Assembly (NCBI GenBank): GCA_021018995.1
Contig: CM037588.1
Coordinates: 77,907,765-77,971,764, forward strand
Source of the DNA: Chloranthus sessilifolius
Taxonomy: Eukaryota; Streptophyta; Magnoliopsida; Chloranthales; Chloranthaceae
DNA length: 64,000 nucleotides
Reading direction: 5' to 3'
Both the position numbers and the translations under genes were made by a program. The notes below the pieces were generated by a model that was given only the letters and a program-made list of their open reading frames with translations, ran no database searches and had not been told where the DNA came from. Of the stretch, positions 1 to 9,925 are shown one piece after another. The stretch's first letter is position 1. Each line of letters starts with the position of its first letter.

Positions 1-740
1 ATTTATTGATGATTGCACTTGTTTTTCTATGGTATTTTTTATGCGCACAAAAGATGGAAGTAGCCCTCCTTTTACTCACAGAGACAGTCAATTTCATGGA
101 AATGTGAAGGTTCTTGGATCTGAAATGGTGGTGAGTACACCTCTCATCATCTTCAATCTTACCTTCGGAATCATGGCATTGAGTAGCCATCAACCTCCCC
201 TGACACATAATAATAGAATGGGGGTATCATAGAGGGAAATAGGCATCTCCTAGAGGTAACACACTCCTCATTACTCGGAATGAATGCTCTTAAATACATG
301 TGGGGAGAGGTTGTCCTCACTGCACATATCTCAATAACCATATGCCCACTCCAATTCTTGATGGCAAATCTCCATTTCAGCTTCTTTTCCCTAAAAAAGG
401 TCCTTTCCTAGTCCCTCCACGTATCTTTAGATCTTTGTGCCTTCCCCATGTGTCCAATATCCATCATTCCAAGTTGGACCCTAAGGCCACTAGAGTTATA
501 TTTGGGGGTTATCCCTCAGGGTTACAAATGTTTTGATTTGTCTCGCCGTATCATTGTGTCCATGGATGTTACCTTTTTTTAGGACACTACTTATTATACT
601 TCCCAGTGCACTCTTCATGGGGAGACTGGCTCTAGGTTGGAAGAGAGCACTGAGATTCTTCCTATGATAAATTTGGGAGATGAAGAAACAAAAGAGAAAG
701 GTGACGAGGAAGATGAACCTAAATTTGATCAGTATAGAAA
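1..740 (+). pseudogene. copia integrase, catalytic and C-terminal remnant
   Basis: Translations in shifting frames give copia integrase landmarks. These are a start resembling IDD(Y)TRF..VFFM-TKD near base 5, HMPTPILDGKSPFQLLF at about 340-395, and KLDPKATRVIFGGYPSG at about 470-525. The last two are the diagnostic segments after the DDE core. The QNG..E region at about 185-250 is scrambled by indels. In life the enzyme would insert element cDNA into the genome. Many stops make it a non-functional remnant. Family assignment is firm; residue-level boundaries are not. Confidence 0.8.
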
Positions 741-1034
741 AAGGGTGGTGTAGATGAGAAAAAGGTTCAAAAAGGTCCCTCATTAGTAAACAGCTGAGCA
801 AACAGTTGAAAATGATCAAGAAGGAGATCTTCCTTCTCAGACCACTAATCAGGATCCTTCTCCCAATGAAGGGCCATCCTCCTCTAATCTTGATCTTCCT
901 ATTATTATAAGAAAAGACTCTAGATCATGTACTCGTCATCCTATTAGTATGTGTCATATAACAATTTATCTGCCTCTAATCATTCCTTCATTTCTTACAT
1001 AGATTCTATTTCTCCTCCTATGTCTGTTTCGAGT

Positions 1035-1720
1035 GCTTGTTACAGCCATACTGGAAGGATGCTATGATTCAAGAGATGAAAGCCCTGGAGCAGAACAAAA
1101 CCTAGCAAGTCATTAATCTGCCAGAAGGGAAGAAAAATTACTGGTTGGAAATGGATCTACACTATGAAGTATAGACTTGATGGAACTATGGAGAGATATA
1201 AGGTGAGATCGGTAGCAAGAGGGTTCACCCAAACTCAAGGTATAGACTACTAGACACATTTTCTCCTATGGTCAGGCCAAAGATCATAAGGGTGCTATTG
1301 TCACTTACGACCTTCAGGGATTGGCCTTAACTTAGTTGATGTGAAGAATGCTTTTCTTCATGGGGATCTCAAAGAAGAAGTATATATGGCTCTTCCTCCA
1401 AGATTCATTAATGGAGAATGGAATAATGTTTATAGTTCAAGAAGTTTATCTATAGGCTAAAATAGTCTCCATGGTCTATAGGCTAAAACAGTCTCCATGG
1501 GCCTGGTTTCGGAAATTTAATGAAGCTGTAATGGGGTATGAATATCAGGGAAGTCACTATGATCACACCCTGTTTGTAAAGGAAATGATGAGGGCTATCT
1601 TATCATATGTGGAATTATCATCACGGGAGATCATAGTGAGAAGATAGTACACGTGAAGGACCACCTTCGTAGGCCTTCAAAGTCAAGGATTTAAGCCCCC
1701 TAAAATACTTTGTCGCTATT
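1035..1720 (+). pseudogene. copia reverse transcriptase, N-terminal remnant
   Basis: The reading frame, broken several times, shows the copia RT hallmarks in order: an (E)MKALEQN-like start near 1070, a KYRLDGTMERYK..ARGFTQTQGIDY segment at about 1165-1250, TFSPMVRPKIIRVLLSL at about 1255-1305, and VDVKNAFLHGDLKEEVYM at about 1336-1390. The last contains the first catalytic Asp. The duplicated GTCTATAGGCTAAAA near 1450-1500 is a local tandem duplication inside the domain. At 1721 it is cut by the nested gypsy LTR; the missing portion continues at 6181. Confidence 0.85.
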
Positions 1721-1932
1721 TGATGCGGGACGCCAAGATCGAGAGCCATATATTTGGGCCGCAACAGATTTTCCAGCCAAGAAGAAGTGGAACGGAAATC
1801 AAAACCAGGAGAATAAAGGAGAAAAATCTGCGCACTGCGCAATAATGATTTGATCGATCAACTCCCTGCTTCGATCGATTGAAACCATATTTCGATCGAT
1901 CGACGACGACTAGAGAGGAACTTATTTCTGGC

Positions 1933-1964
<32 letters not shown>

Positions 1965-2808
1965 CGATCGATCGAGTACACATTTAGATTGATCGATTCA
2001 ATGCTTCGATCGGTCGAGTACCACCGTCGATAGATATATAAGTCGATCAATCGATATAAGGCTTCGATCGATTGAATTTCGATCGATCGAGTGTCACTTT
2101 CGATCGATCGAAATCGCGCGAGAACGATTTTTTTGAATCCGAACTTACGTTTTAAGGGAAAATTTGTCTTTCTATTATGTTTATTTTCGTTTTAGGGTTT
2201 TATTTTAAGACCTCCTATATAAGGTCTCTCCATAAACAATGTAAGGAATTTTTTATTAATGAAAAAAGAGCCTTTGCTTCCTTGCTTGAGATGAGCAGTT
2301 TCGGAGAGTGAATCTTTGTGTCGGTTTGGTGTGAAGACAAGGATATGAAGCCCAAAATCTATCTTCTTTCTATCCCTTTCTTTGATTTTATCTTTTGCTT
2401 GCGTATCAATCATCAACAGCCTAGATTCTGTCAGAAAACCATAAAACCTAGTTTCCATCAGAGCCATCGATTCAAACCCATCTCACAAGTCCTAAATCCA
2501 GCCCGACTAGAAACCCCCCGATATTCAAAACCCCGGAGAAAACCAGCAATCCCATTATTAAACTACGAGCACCCTAATCTGGAAACCTAGAGTTCTACCT
2601 CTAGGATCTATCCACACTACAAATCTAACGGATCTAGCGCAAAGGCTGGACCCTTTCCTAAGCCCGAACGTGATCTTTCGTCTGGAAAACAATGAAGCCC
2701 TAAGGTAAACGCGTTATTTTCAGGTTTATTGTTCGAATTAATTTAATTTAATTTCGGGAATTAATTAATTCATCGCATTCACATAGTCTAGGGTCTTGTC
2801 CTACGTCA
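1721..2808 (+). repeat. 5' LTR of nested gypsy element
   Basis: It starts with TG right after CTATT and ends with CA before the PBS. It contains a (TG)n(TA)n run near 1933-1962 followed by a cluster of TCGATCGA palindromes. A promoter-like stretch (CTCCTATATAAGGTCTCTCC, 2212-2231) has a TATA box. It is 106 bp shorter than the 3' LTR because the 3' copy carries an extra TA-run/GATC unit. Confidence 0.92.
1855..2125. repeat. TCGATCGA palindrome cluster in 5' LTR
   Basis: About eight copies of the self-complementary octamer TCGATCGA, or one-mismatch variants, lie at irregular 20-40-bp spacing around a TG/TA microsatellite. The equivalent cluster in the 3' LTR (5100-5470) has more intact copies. 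The cluster is upstream of the TATA-like CCTATATAAGG and therefore in the U3 part of the LTR. The role is unknown. Confidence 0.8.
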
Positions 2809-2812
2809 GTTT

Positions 2813-2825
2813 TGGTATCAAAGCC
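2813..2825 (+). other. Primer binding site, initiator-Met tRNA type
   Basis: TGGTATCAAAGCC lies four bases after the LTR end. It differs by one base from TGGTATCAGAGCC, the classic complement of the plant initiator-Met tRNA 3' end used by many gypsy and copia elements. Confidence 0.85.
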
Positions 2826-3099
2826 TAGGTTCTAGGTTAGGGCACTTTGTGTGTCATTTTAATTTTATTGAATTTGATTTCATTTATGTTCATCAAGTGT
2901 GCACGTCTTGTGTTCGACAAAAGTCCTTATTCACTTGGTTCACATGTGTATGTCATTTTAATGTCATTTGATTTTATGTCATTTGCTTATTCATTTGTGT
3001 GCATGTCATGTGTTTGTTAAAATTCCTCAATTGTTGTGTGGTCCATAGAATCTTGCCTAAGTTGTGTTTGGACAAGCATCATGTATGAGTCATTTACAC

Positions 3100-3701
3100 G
3101 TCACCATGACTTCCTTAGCCCTCATGAGGGTACTAATCGAACAAAGAGACCACCACACTCCAAGTTCTTGGCAAAATCCCAAAAATCGTGATGAGACTTA
3201 AGTTAGGGGATACACTCGTCTTAGTGAACTCGAGTACGACCCTACCGAGAAGTTTCTCAAATCTATTCGAGATTTCCAAATTTTGAGGGTACGACGAACC
3301 CTAAAACCTTCATAGAGTGGTTGTCTAGTGTGGAAGAATATTTTGTTTAGTATGGCATACCGGATGAGTACAAAGTTAGGTTAGTTAAAATAAAGTTGGT
3401 GAGCCATGCCAAAACCTATTGGACTAATGTTGAGTTTATACGTGAGTTAGCTAATCGCAAACCCATCACAAGATGGGAGGACATGAGGGAGTGACTTATC
3501 GAGAATTATGTGCCTTTAACACACCGTCACCTTCTACAAAGTTTGAAAACCAAGACAAACAAGTGTCCTGATTGTTCCAAGTGTCACGGATTCGGACACT
3601 TTGCTTATCAATGCCCTACAGAACTTTCCACTCCAAATTTATTGATTAAAAGGGAGAGTTCTAAGGAGCAAGAAAATTTGAGAGTAGAAGAGGAGGTGTA
3701 A
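3100..3701 (+). pseudogene. gypsy gag remnant with zinc knuckle
   Basis: A broken frame gives the plant gypsy gag core: TFIEWLSSVEEYF near 3305-3345, then YGIPDEYKVRLVKIKLVSHA and WEDMRE..LIENYVP up to about 3515. This joins directly to a CCHC-like knuckle, CPDCSKCHGFGHFAYQCP (about 3567-3620). Compared with normal gags, the stretch between the LIENYVP helix and the knuckle is missing, so an internal deletion is likely. In-frame stops and a short 63-codon open stretch at 3510-3701 show it is non-functional. Confidence 0.75.
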
Positions 3702-3713
3702 GACCCCCGTACC

Positions 3714-4364
3714 ATGATGAGTGAAGAGGAGATGGACGAAGCTGATGAGAGCCTAACTTGTGTCAAAGAGACTACCATTTCCCCTATGAGTAGTGATATT
3801 GAGTCACTCACATATGAGTCAACTGAGTCACCAACGCACGATTCGACCGAGTCACCTACGCACGATTTGTCAGTGCCCGTAGAGCCCGTTGTGCACAAGT
3901 CCTTGTTCGTGGTAGAGTCAAGTGCACTTGAGTCTTTAAAGTTGGTCGAACCAAGCGTACATGAGCCATTAGTGTCCTTTGATTCAATCACACATGAGAT
4001 GGCAGTGCCCACAGAGTCGATTGTTCCTAAGTCATTGATGTTAGTAAAGTCGAGAGCACTTGAGTCGGTTACATGTGAGTCATTCGCGTCGCATGCACAT
4101 GAGAGTATCGAGTCTATAGGCACGCATGCACATCATAGTCTCAAGTTGCATACTGCTATACATTCCAAGTCTTATTGTGAGTCATCTTTTGAGTCTCATT
4201 CCGCATTGCATGCCGAAATTAAGCTTCAAATTAATTTATGCAATGAAACTCTCAAATTATCAATGCATTTACCTAAGGCTCACATGGAATTCCAATTAAA
4301 TGATCATGCAATGGTTCGAATTGAACCTAAACGATTCCCATCGGGAGTCGTAAAGGAGCTCTAG
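3714..4364 (+). CDS. Fused gag-spacer / integrase C-terminal tail, 216 codons open
   Basis: This is the longest open frame in the nested element. The first about 140 residues are acidic and low-complexity, with a loosely repeated ESL..HES / VPVEP pattern, as seen after the zinc knuckle in some gypsy gags. From about residue 180 the sequence changes to an integrase tail: HLPKAHMEFQLNDHAMVRI..KRFPSG, the segment that precedes the GPF/GPY motif. The motif itself (YGAGPFRIVAKSGPNEYVLDLPPD) follows after the stop at 4362. Protease, RT, RNase H and the integrase core are all missing between the two halves. It is best explained as a deletion product and not a new protein, but the frame has stayed open for 651 bp. 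Confidence 0.6.
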   Translation: MMSEEEMDEADESLTCVKETTISPMSSDIESLTYESTESPTHDSTESPTHDLSVPVEPVVHKSLFVVESSALESLKLVEPSVHEPLVSFDSITHEMAVPTESIVPKSLMLVKSRALESVTCESFASHAHESIESIGTHAHHSLKLHTAIHSKSYCESSFESHSALHAEIKLQINLCNETLKLSMHLPKAHMEFQLNDHAMVRIEPKRFPSGVVKEL

Positions 4365-4981
4365 GTCTACGGCGCTGGACCTTTTAGAATTGTGGCAAAG
4401 AGCGGACCTAATGAGTATGTTCTCGACCTTCCGCCAGATATAGGGTCAACTCTACATTCAATGAGGAGGACCTAGTCCCTTCTTTGGGCTCAACCCCACC
4501 CCCCAGCAACCCCTTCCAAGTAGCCCCAAGCCCAGATTCCAGTCCCACCCTACAACCTCTACCATTCCCTTCTCCAAGCAGGCAGTGAAAAAAGATAATT
4601 AAGAAAATTTGAGATAATCTTGTGGCATTCACCTATGGCCGAAAATTTCTGGTCTATGAGATGCAGAGGGTTGGCAAGTCGACTACCGAGAGTGCATGGG
4701 CCAATCATGAGAGAGTTCGTCGCTGGAGTTCTCGTATTCCCGGTCGATATCGCGATCACACTTCATCTGTGATGAATTCCTTCAGGTCCGGGAGAGTCGA
4801 AGCGAAACTTCAAAAGTATTTGGTAGAGTGGCTTGGCAGCTAAGTTATTGGGCTCGTCAAGAAGAGGTTTACCGGATACGTCCCTGTACAATAGACCGAG
4901 ATGATGTTCATACGTCACCGAGTGCCAGGATTCCCTTCATGTGTGTTTCATCGGTAATGAAACATTTTGAGTCAGGGAGAA
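4365..4981 (+). other. Integrase GPF-motif tail and polypurine tract
   Basis: The reading frame after the TAG at 4362 continues the integrase C-terminal domain (GAGPFRI..PNEYVLDLPPD, about 4370-4440). A degraded region follows with a weak chromodomain-like KYLVEW at about 4816-4833. The stretch ends in GAGTCAGGGAGAA, a polypurine tract immediately before the 3' LTR at 4982. No intact gene is present. Confidence 0.65.
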
Positions 4982-6175
4982 TGATGCGGGACGCCAAGAT
5001 CGAGAGCCGTAGATTTGGGCTGCAACAAATTTTCCAACCAAGAAGAAGCGGAACGGAAATCAGAACCAGGAGAATAAAGGAGAACAATCTGCGCACTACG
5101 CAATCGATCGATCGATCGATTCAATGATTCGATCGATCGACTCCCTGCTTCGATCAATCGAAGCCATATTTCGATCAATCGACGACGACTAGAGAGGAAT
5201 TTAATTCTGGTGTGTGTATATATATATATAATTCGATCGATCAATTTTATTTCGATCGATCGAGAGAGGAATTTAATTTTAGCGTGTGTATATATATATA
5301 TATATATATAATTCGATCGATCGATTTTATTTCGATTGATTGAATACACATTTCGATCGATCGATTCAATGCTTCGATCGGTCGAGTACCACCGTCGATA
5401 GATATATAAGTCGATCGATCGAAATAAGGCTTCGATCGATCGATCGAGTGTCACTTTCGATCGATCGAAATCGCGCGAGAATAATTTTTTTGAATCCAAA
5501 CTTACGTTTGAGGGGCAAATTTGTCTTTCGATTATGTTTACTTTCATTTTAGGGTTTTATTTTAAGACCTCCTATATAAGGTCTCTCCATAAACAATGTA
5601 AGGAGTTTTTTATTAATGAAAAAAGAGCTTTTGCTTCCATGTTGAGATGAGCAGTTTCGGAGAGTGAATCTTCGTGTCCCGAGAAGGGTTTGGTGTGAAG
5701 CCAAGGGTGTGAAGCCCAAAATCTATCTTCTTTCTATCCCTTTCTTTGATTTTATCATTTGCTTGCGTATCAATTATTAACAGCCTAAATTCTACCAGAA
5801 AACCATAAAACCTAGTTTCCATTAGAGCCATCGATTCAAACCCATCTCACAAGTCCTAAATCCAGCCGTCCGACCAGAAACACCCCGATATTCAAAACCC
5901 CGGAGAAAACCAGCGGTCCCATTATTGAACTACGAGTGCCCTAATTTGGAAACCTAGAGTTCTACCTCTAGGACCGATCCACACCGCAAATCTAACGGAT
6001 CTAGCGCAAAGGCTGGACTCTTTCCTGAGCTCGAACGTGATCTTTCGTCTAGAAAGCAATGAAGCCCTAAGGTAAACGCGTTATTTTCAAGTTTATTGTT
6101 CGAATTAATTTAATTTAATTTCAGTAATTAATTAATTCATCGCATTCACATAGTCTAGGGTCTTGTCCTGCGTCA
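4982..6175 (+). repeat. 3' LTR of nested gypsy element
   Basis: It starts TGATGCGGGACGCC like the 5' LTR and ends CGTCA before the duplicated CTATT. It contains two (TG/TA)n + GATC units where the 5' LTR has one, and a TATA-like CCTATATAAGG at 5570-5580. The GATC-palindrome cluster spans about 5100-5470. Confidence 0.92.
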
Positions 6176-6180
6176 CTATT

Positions 6181-7013
6181 GAGGTAGCAAGAGCAAAGAA
6201 AAGGTTTATGTTATCTCAAAGAAAATATACTTTGGATCTCCTTCATGAGACAAGACTTTTAAGGCATAAGCCAGTTGTTAACCTTATTGAGTAGAATCAC
6301 AGGTTAAACAGAGGTGAACCTCTCAAATATCCTAGAGCTTATCAGAGATTAGTTGGCAAACTAATCTACCTTACTATGACTAAACCAGATATAACGTATG
6401 CAGTGAGTGTGGTGAACCAGTCTATGCACTCACCAAGGAATACCCACCTTGATGCGGTTTACCGGATTCTCAAATATTTGAAGGGACTCCTGGAAGACGA
6501 CTCTTGTACAAAAACCATAGTCACTAAGACGTTGAGATATTTACAAATGCGGATTGGGCAAGATCTCTTGATGATAGGTGATCAACCACTGGGAATTTTA
6601 CAATCCTTGGAGGGAATTTAGTGACTTGATGCCAAAGAAACAGTAAGTGGTATCTAACTCCAGTGTAGAGGTGGGGGTACAGAGCCATGTCCCAAGGGGC
6701 ACTTGAGGGTATGTGATTGAAACATATCCTATCGAATATGGGAGTTCGTGTTACATTGCCTATGACTCTCTATGGAGGTAATGAAGTTGCTCATCGTATC
6801 GTAGAGAACCCAGTTTATCATGAATGAACAAAGCATATCGAGGTTGATTGTCACTTTCTCAAAGAGTTGAATCAAAGGAAATTGCCATCCCACAAGTTTG
6901 TTTTGAAGATCAGTTGGCCGACATCATTACTAAGAGTGTTAGCAGAAAGAGACTTTTTGACTTCACCTCCAAGTTGAGCATGATAGATATACACGCACCA
7001 AGTTGAGGGAGAG
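6181..7013 (+). pseudogene. copia RT C-terminal end and RNase H remnant
   Basis: It resumes the copia protein right after the nested insertion. Landmarks are VARAKKRFMLSQRKYTLDLL (6183-6240), the YPRAYQRLVGKLIYLT segment (about 6330-6377), KPDITYAVSVV..FMH-like (6382-6430), and HLDAVYRILKYLKG (about 6447-6485). The RNase H part follows: DWA.SLDDR.STTG, TKHIEVD and the DIFTK-like end near 6925. Several stops and frame changes occur. The open stretch 6376-6621 is a fragment of this, not a gene by itself. Confidence 0.85.
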
Positions 7014-7290
7014 TGTTAGTGATGTAGTATGTAGTTACATTAGTTGGTCTCTCTCTCTCTCTCTAATCCACTTCACATAAATTAACTAACTTTGTACTAA
7101 TGAGCATTCCATATGTGGTGATTACATATAAGAAATGATGAGGATGTGGTCAAATCAATGTTGTGCAAATTTAATCAGATTGTAAGATTGTTATGGAGTT
7201 GAATCCAATCAATTCAATTTGTAAGTTGTTATATCACAATATTTTTCTAGAGTTATATCACAATATTTTCTAGATTTATACCACATACCA
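7014..7290 (+). repeat. 3' LTR of the copia element (right edge uncertain)
   Basis: It starts TGTTAGTGATG directly after the purine tract, as in copia elements. It includes a short (TC)n run at about 7051-7066 and a 24-bp direct repeat around GTTATATCACAATATTT near 7234-7275. There is no second LTR in the window to fix the end. Confidence 0.55.
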
Positions 7291-8958
7291 AAGTCTCTTA
7301 CAAAACAAAAAAATTCCAACTTGAAATCTATGAAATCTCAATTGTCAAGCTATTTAATATCATCATTTAACCAGTGTACCATCACGGAAGGCATCCATGT
7401 AAGTATAACTACATAAATCCATCTTTATCTTTCTTTGAGGATGTTCTATTGACCCATCACCACTAATCCTTGAATATTTGTATGTTAGTCCTTGGTGTTG
7501 AACATATTTTGCAACAAATAGGAGTCAATTTGTTGTATGGATCACAAAGAGAAATCTAAATCTCCTTGTAACCATAGGCCACTGGTATAGATTGAAGACA
7601 TAAATTTTAAATCTTTTTTTGAAAAATAAAACAACAAAAGGAATTAAGCATTAACATATGATTTATATGAAAACATTGAAAATTCCACTAAATAGCTTGA
7701 GTTTCCAAAGTATCCATTTTAAATCAGATTAGAACAAAACCATTTTCCAAACCATCTTCCATTTATTAACTTTTATGTTATAAGATTGAGCTGTAATTAT
7801 AAATTTAAGACTTTAATTACAAATTTAAGACTTTAATATAAAAATTTATAAGCCATTTCTATTCTATAAGTAGGAATAAACAAAAAAAAAAACTTTTAAA
7901 ACAAAAACTTTCATTATTCAAAAAAAAAAAGTTTGTACATTTCATATAAATCATACAATTCTTATTTGGATCATGAGATTCATATTGAAATAGGATTTTA
8001 CATATAACACATATCATTATTAGTAAAATGCAGTTTGGATCATACGACTCAAATCATGAGCCATGATTTTGACAACATTAGTTTCAACTTTCAACCCCAC
8101 GATTAATTAGCGTTTGCTCAAATGGATCAATAGTAGTTGAGCCAGAATGCCTTGAAGATGAGGTTAATCAAAAGTGACTTAGTACAGACAAAATACACAG
8201 CTCCAAAGGTAATTGCATCTAGTACCAAAAGTTATATAATATGAATTGGATGCAAAATGATATTTCTTTTAGAACAAGAGATAAGGTCGACTAGGATACT
8301 GTTCAATTTGTGAAGATTAATACCAATATTGATTAATTTTGACATCATTGTACTAGTTAGTTATTAGTAATTTTAAATCTTCAGTTGGACTTTAAATAAT
8401 ATTATCAAATGATAATAAAAAAAACATCAACCATCAACCATCATCATTATCGAAGCATTATAAATTTTAGTTCATTAGCGAACTTAGAAGTCATCGCCAT
8501 TTTTTCTACATATGGCATTTACTCATTGCTCAAATGTACAACTTGAGGGAAAATCTGTAGAAAGGAATCAATCAAAGAAAGACGGAATAGGCTATCCAAT
8601 CCAACGTCATCCATTCAACTTGTATGTTCTTTTATTAATGATTACATTTATGTCCTGTAATTAATTACACAATGTTTTTGTATCACTTCAAATTTCAAGA
8701 AGAATAAGATCACTGCTACATTATTATTTGTTTCTAGGCAATTGGAATAAACAAATTCAGTGATTCAAAGACAAACACAAGAACATTGTTATGAATTATC
8801 ACATACCTAGTGCTCTCAGAACCCTGTCTAGTACATGAGTTAAAACAAAAAGTGTAACAGATCAAAACAATTCAGGAATATGAACCAAAATCATGCGATG
8901 AAAGCAAGAACATCATTCAGCATAGTTGAAAATATAGCACAAATTTGAGAAGACTTAC
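7291..8958. other. AT-rich stretch, no gene seen; likely ICMT intron 1
   Basis: No domain-bearing open frame is found on either strand. I looked on the minus strand for the remaining ICMT exons and did not find them. The region starts immediately after the ICMT exon 1 donor, so in gene orientation it is intronic or, if the gene is broken, flanking DNA. Confidence 0.5.
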
Positions 8959-9118
8959 AACTCAGTGACACGTTTGATTTTCCGTGAATGGCGATTGCAA
9001 GAAAGTACTCGGAGCCGTGGAAGAACACAACCGCCGCGAGCATCAGCCATAACTGCAAAGGAGCTGTGAAACCTAACATCCCCCCTATTCTCCTCCGTAC
9101 ATAGAGCAAAATTCTCAC
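8959..9118 (-). CDS. ICMT: Isoprenylcysteine carboxyl methyltransferase, first coding exon
   Basis: The minus-strand reading gives QLWLMLAAVVFFHGSEYFLA then IAIHGKSNVSLS. This closely matches the first membrane segments of plant STE14/ICMT, whose signature there is a (I/V)FFH-SEY-LA(I/V)AIHG run. ICMT is an endoplasmic-reticulum multi-spanning enzyme that methylates the prenylated C-terminal cysteine of CaaX proteins. The exon ends with a perfect donor (GAGTT|GTAAGT; GT at 8958-8957), leaving phase 1. The start is Met at 9118 or the second Met at 9079 (MLGFTAP), which gives the length usual for the family. Only about 50 of about 200 residues are present. Downstream exons, including the catalytic C-terminus, were not found between here and base 1. 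They lie beyond the window, after an intron filled with nested retrotransposons, or the gene is truncated. Confidence 0.8.
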
Positions 9119-9140
9119 AACACTTCACTTGAAAATGATT

Positions 9141-9150
9141 CTAGGGTTTT
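9141..9150 (-). promoter_or_regulatory. Telo-box in ICMT 5' leader
   Basis: On the minus strand this reads AAAACCCTAG. This is the telo-box (AAACCCTA) often found in leaders and proximal promoters of plant housekeeping genes. It sits about 25 bp upstream of the first ATG, between it and the TATA box. Confidence 0.5.
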
Positions 9151-9178
9151 GAGAGATTTCCAAAACCTCAAAAGCACA

Positions 9179-9185
9179 ATTTATA
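9179..9185 (-). promoter_or_regulatory. TATA box for ICMT
   Basis: On the minus strand this reads CTTATAAATT, a consensus plant TATA element. It lies about 61 bp upstream of the first ATG, a spacing compatible with a short leader. Confidence 0.5.
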
Positions 9186-9520
9186 AGATTTGGTTTCGCA
9201 ATCAAAACATACTGTAATGGGAAGGGCATTTATCAGAAAGAGAGATGCTCAGAGGATCAGTACTACAAGTAGAACATCAAAGGGATTTTAGTGCCGATCG
9301 GCCAATGGCATGCCCAGAAGCAGTCCAGCTTTGCCGTAGTCTAGAAATAAAAAGTAGATTCTTAAGAGTTAAAACAATGATTCTGAAAACGACCACATAT
9401 TATTTTCCAAGTCATTCTTGTACTGTTTGACAGTCTCCAAAACAGGAATTAATTTAAGGTATACGTTTGGATGTGCTATTGGAGAATGTAAGACGGATTT
9501 TGAGAATGAATTAAATTAAT

Positions 9521-9694
9521 GGTGTATGTTGGATTTGTTATAAAAGAGACTACTTTTAACAATGAGAAATAACCAATCATGGTGTATGTTGGATTTGTTA
9601 TAAAAGATTTTAACAATGAGAAATAACCAATCATGGTGTATGTTGGATTTGTTATAAAAGAGACTACTTTTAACAATGAGAAATAACCAATCAT
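9521..9694. repeat. Three-copy 60-bp tandem repeat
   Basis: Units 9521-9580, 9581-9634 and 9635-9694 each begin GGTGTATGTTGG and end AACCAATCAT. The middle unit lacks six bases (GACTAC region); otherwise the copies look identical, so the expansion is recent. Each unit carries one ATTGG/CCAAT box (CCAATCAT). The array lies 400-580 bp upstream of the ICMT start. Short open frames here are by-products of the repeat. Confidence 0.9.
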
Positions 9695-9809
9695 GTTGAT
9701 GCATGACGCCACTCAATGCTTATCAAAAATCATTATTCATGAGATTAGAAGGGCTGATAAAAGCCGATGCATGTATCAAGGTGGTATCTATAATTGTCAT
9801 AAGCGATTG

Positions 9810-9925
9810 CTTAAGCGATTAAACGATCGCTTAAATGATCATAAGCTACAAAATCGCATAAGTCATGCTTAAGCGATTAAACGATCGCTTAAATGATCAT
9901 AAGCTACAAAATCGCATAAGCCATG
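9810..9925. repeat. Subterminal 58-bp tandem duplication of hAT 1
   Basis: Two head-to-tail 58-bp units (9810-9867, 9868-9925) each contain CTTAAGCGATT, ACGATCGCTTAA and ATCGCATAAG. These are inverted versions of one core (AAGCGAT / ATCGCTT). A hairpin GCATAAGCCATGATGGCTTATGC-like structure closes the second unit near 9915-9938. The same core recurs at the right end (13150-13185). Such subterminal repeats are the usual transposase binding sites of hAT elements. Confidence 0.8.

Larger units (their letters stand above)
1721..6175 (+). mobile_element. Non-autonomous Ty3/gypsy-type element nested in copia
   Basis: Two direct LTRs (1721-2808 and 4982-6175) both begin TGATGCGGGA and end with TCCTRCGTCA. 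The 5-bp target duplication CTATT is at 1716-1720 and 6176-6180. An initiator-Met-type PBS follows the first LTR at 2813-2825, and a purine tract (CAGGGAGAA) precedes the second. The internal part is only 2.17 kb. It holds a damaged gag, a gag-spacer/integrase-tail fusion and no protease, RT or RNase H, so it depended on enzymes made elsewhere. The LTRs differ by scattered substitutions and a roughly 100-bp tandem duplication in the 3' LTR. Confidence 0.92.
1..7290 (+). mobile_element. Ty1/copia retrotransposon, 3' part, split by a nested gypsy element
   Basis: The window opens inside the integrase of a copia element. Integrase, reverse transcriptase and RNase H follow in the copia order, then a purine-rich tract (AGTTGAGGGAGAG) and an LTR start TGTTAG at 7014. 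A 4.46-kb gypsy element (1721-6175) interrupts the RT/RNase H boundary, and copia homology resumes at 6181 directly after the duplicated CTATT. All coding parts have stops and frameshifts, so the copy is dead. The 5' LTR and gag lie to the left of the window. The LTR right edge (about 7290) is approximate because I could not pair it with a 5' LTR. Confidence 0.85.

Noticed and set aside
3608-4123. 171-codon minus-strand open frame
   Set aside because: It is the complement of the low-complexity gag-spacer frame; its Ser/Asp/Thr repeats mirror that sequence and show no domain.
1-8958. Remaining ICMT exons on the minus strand
   Set aside because: I looked for the conserved PGLK, WW and RHP-type segments and did not find them; none is claimed.
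9521-9694. Direct repeats resembling a CRISPR array
   Set aside because: Units are contiguous with no unique spacers, and the DNA is plant nuclear; it is a tandem repeat.
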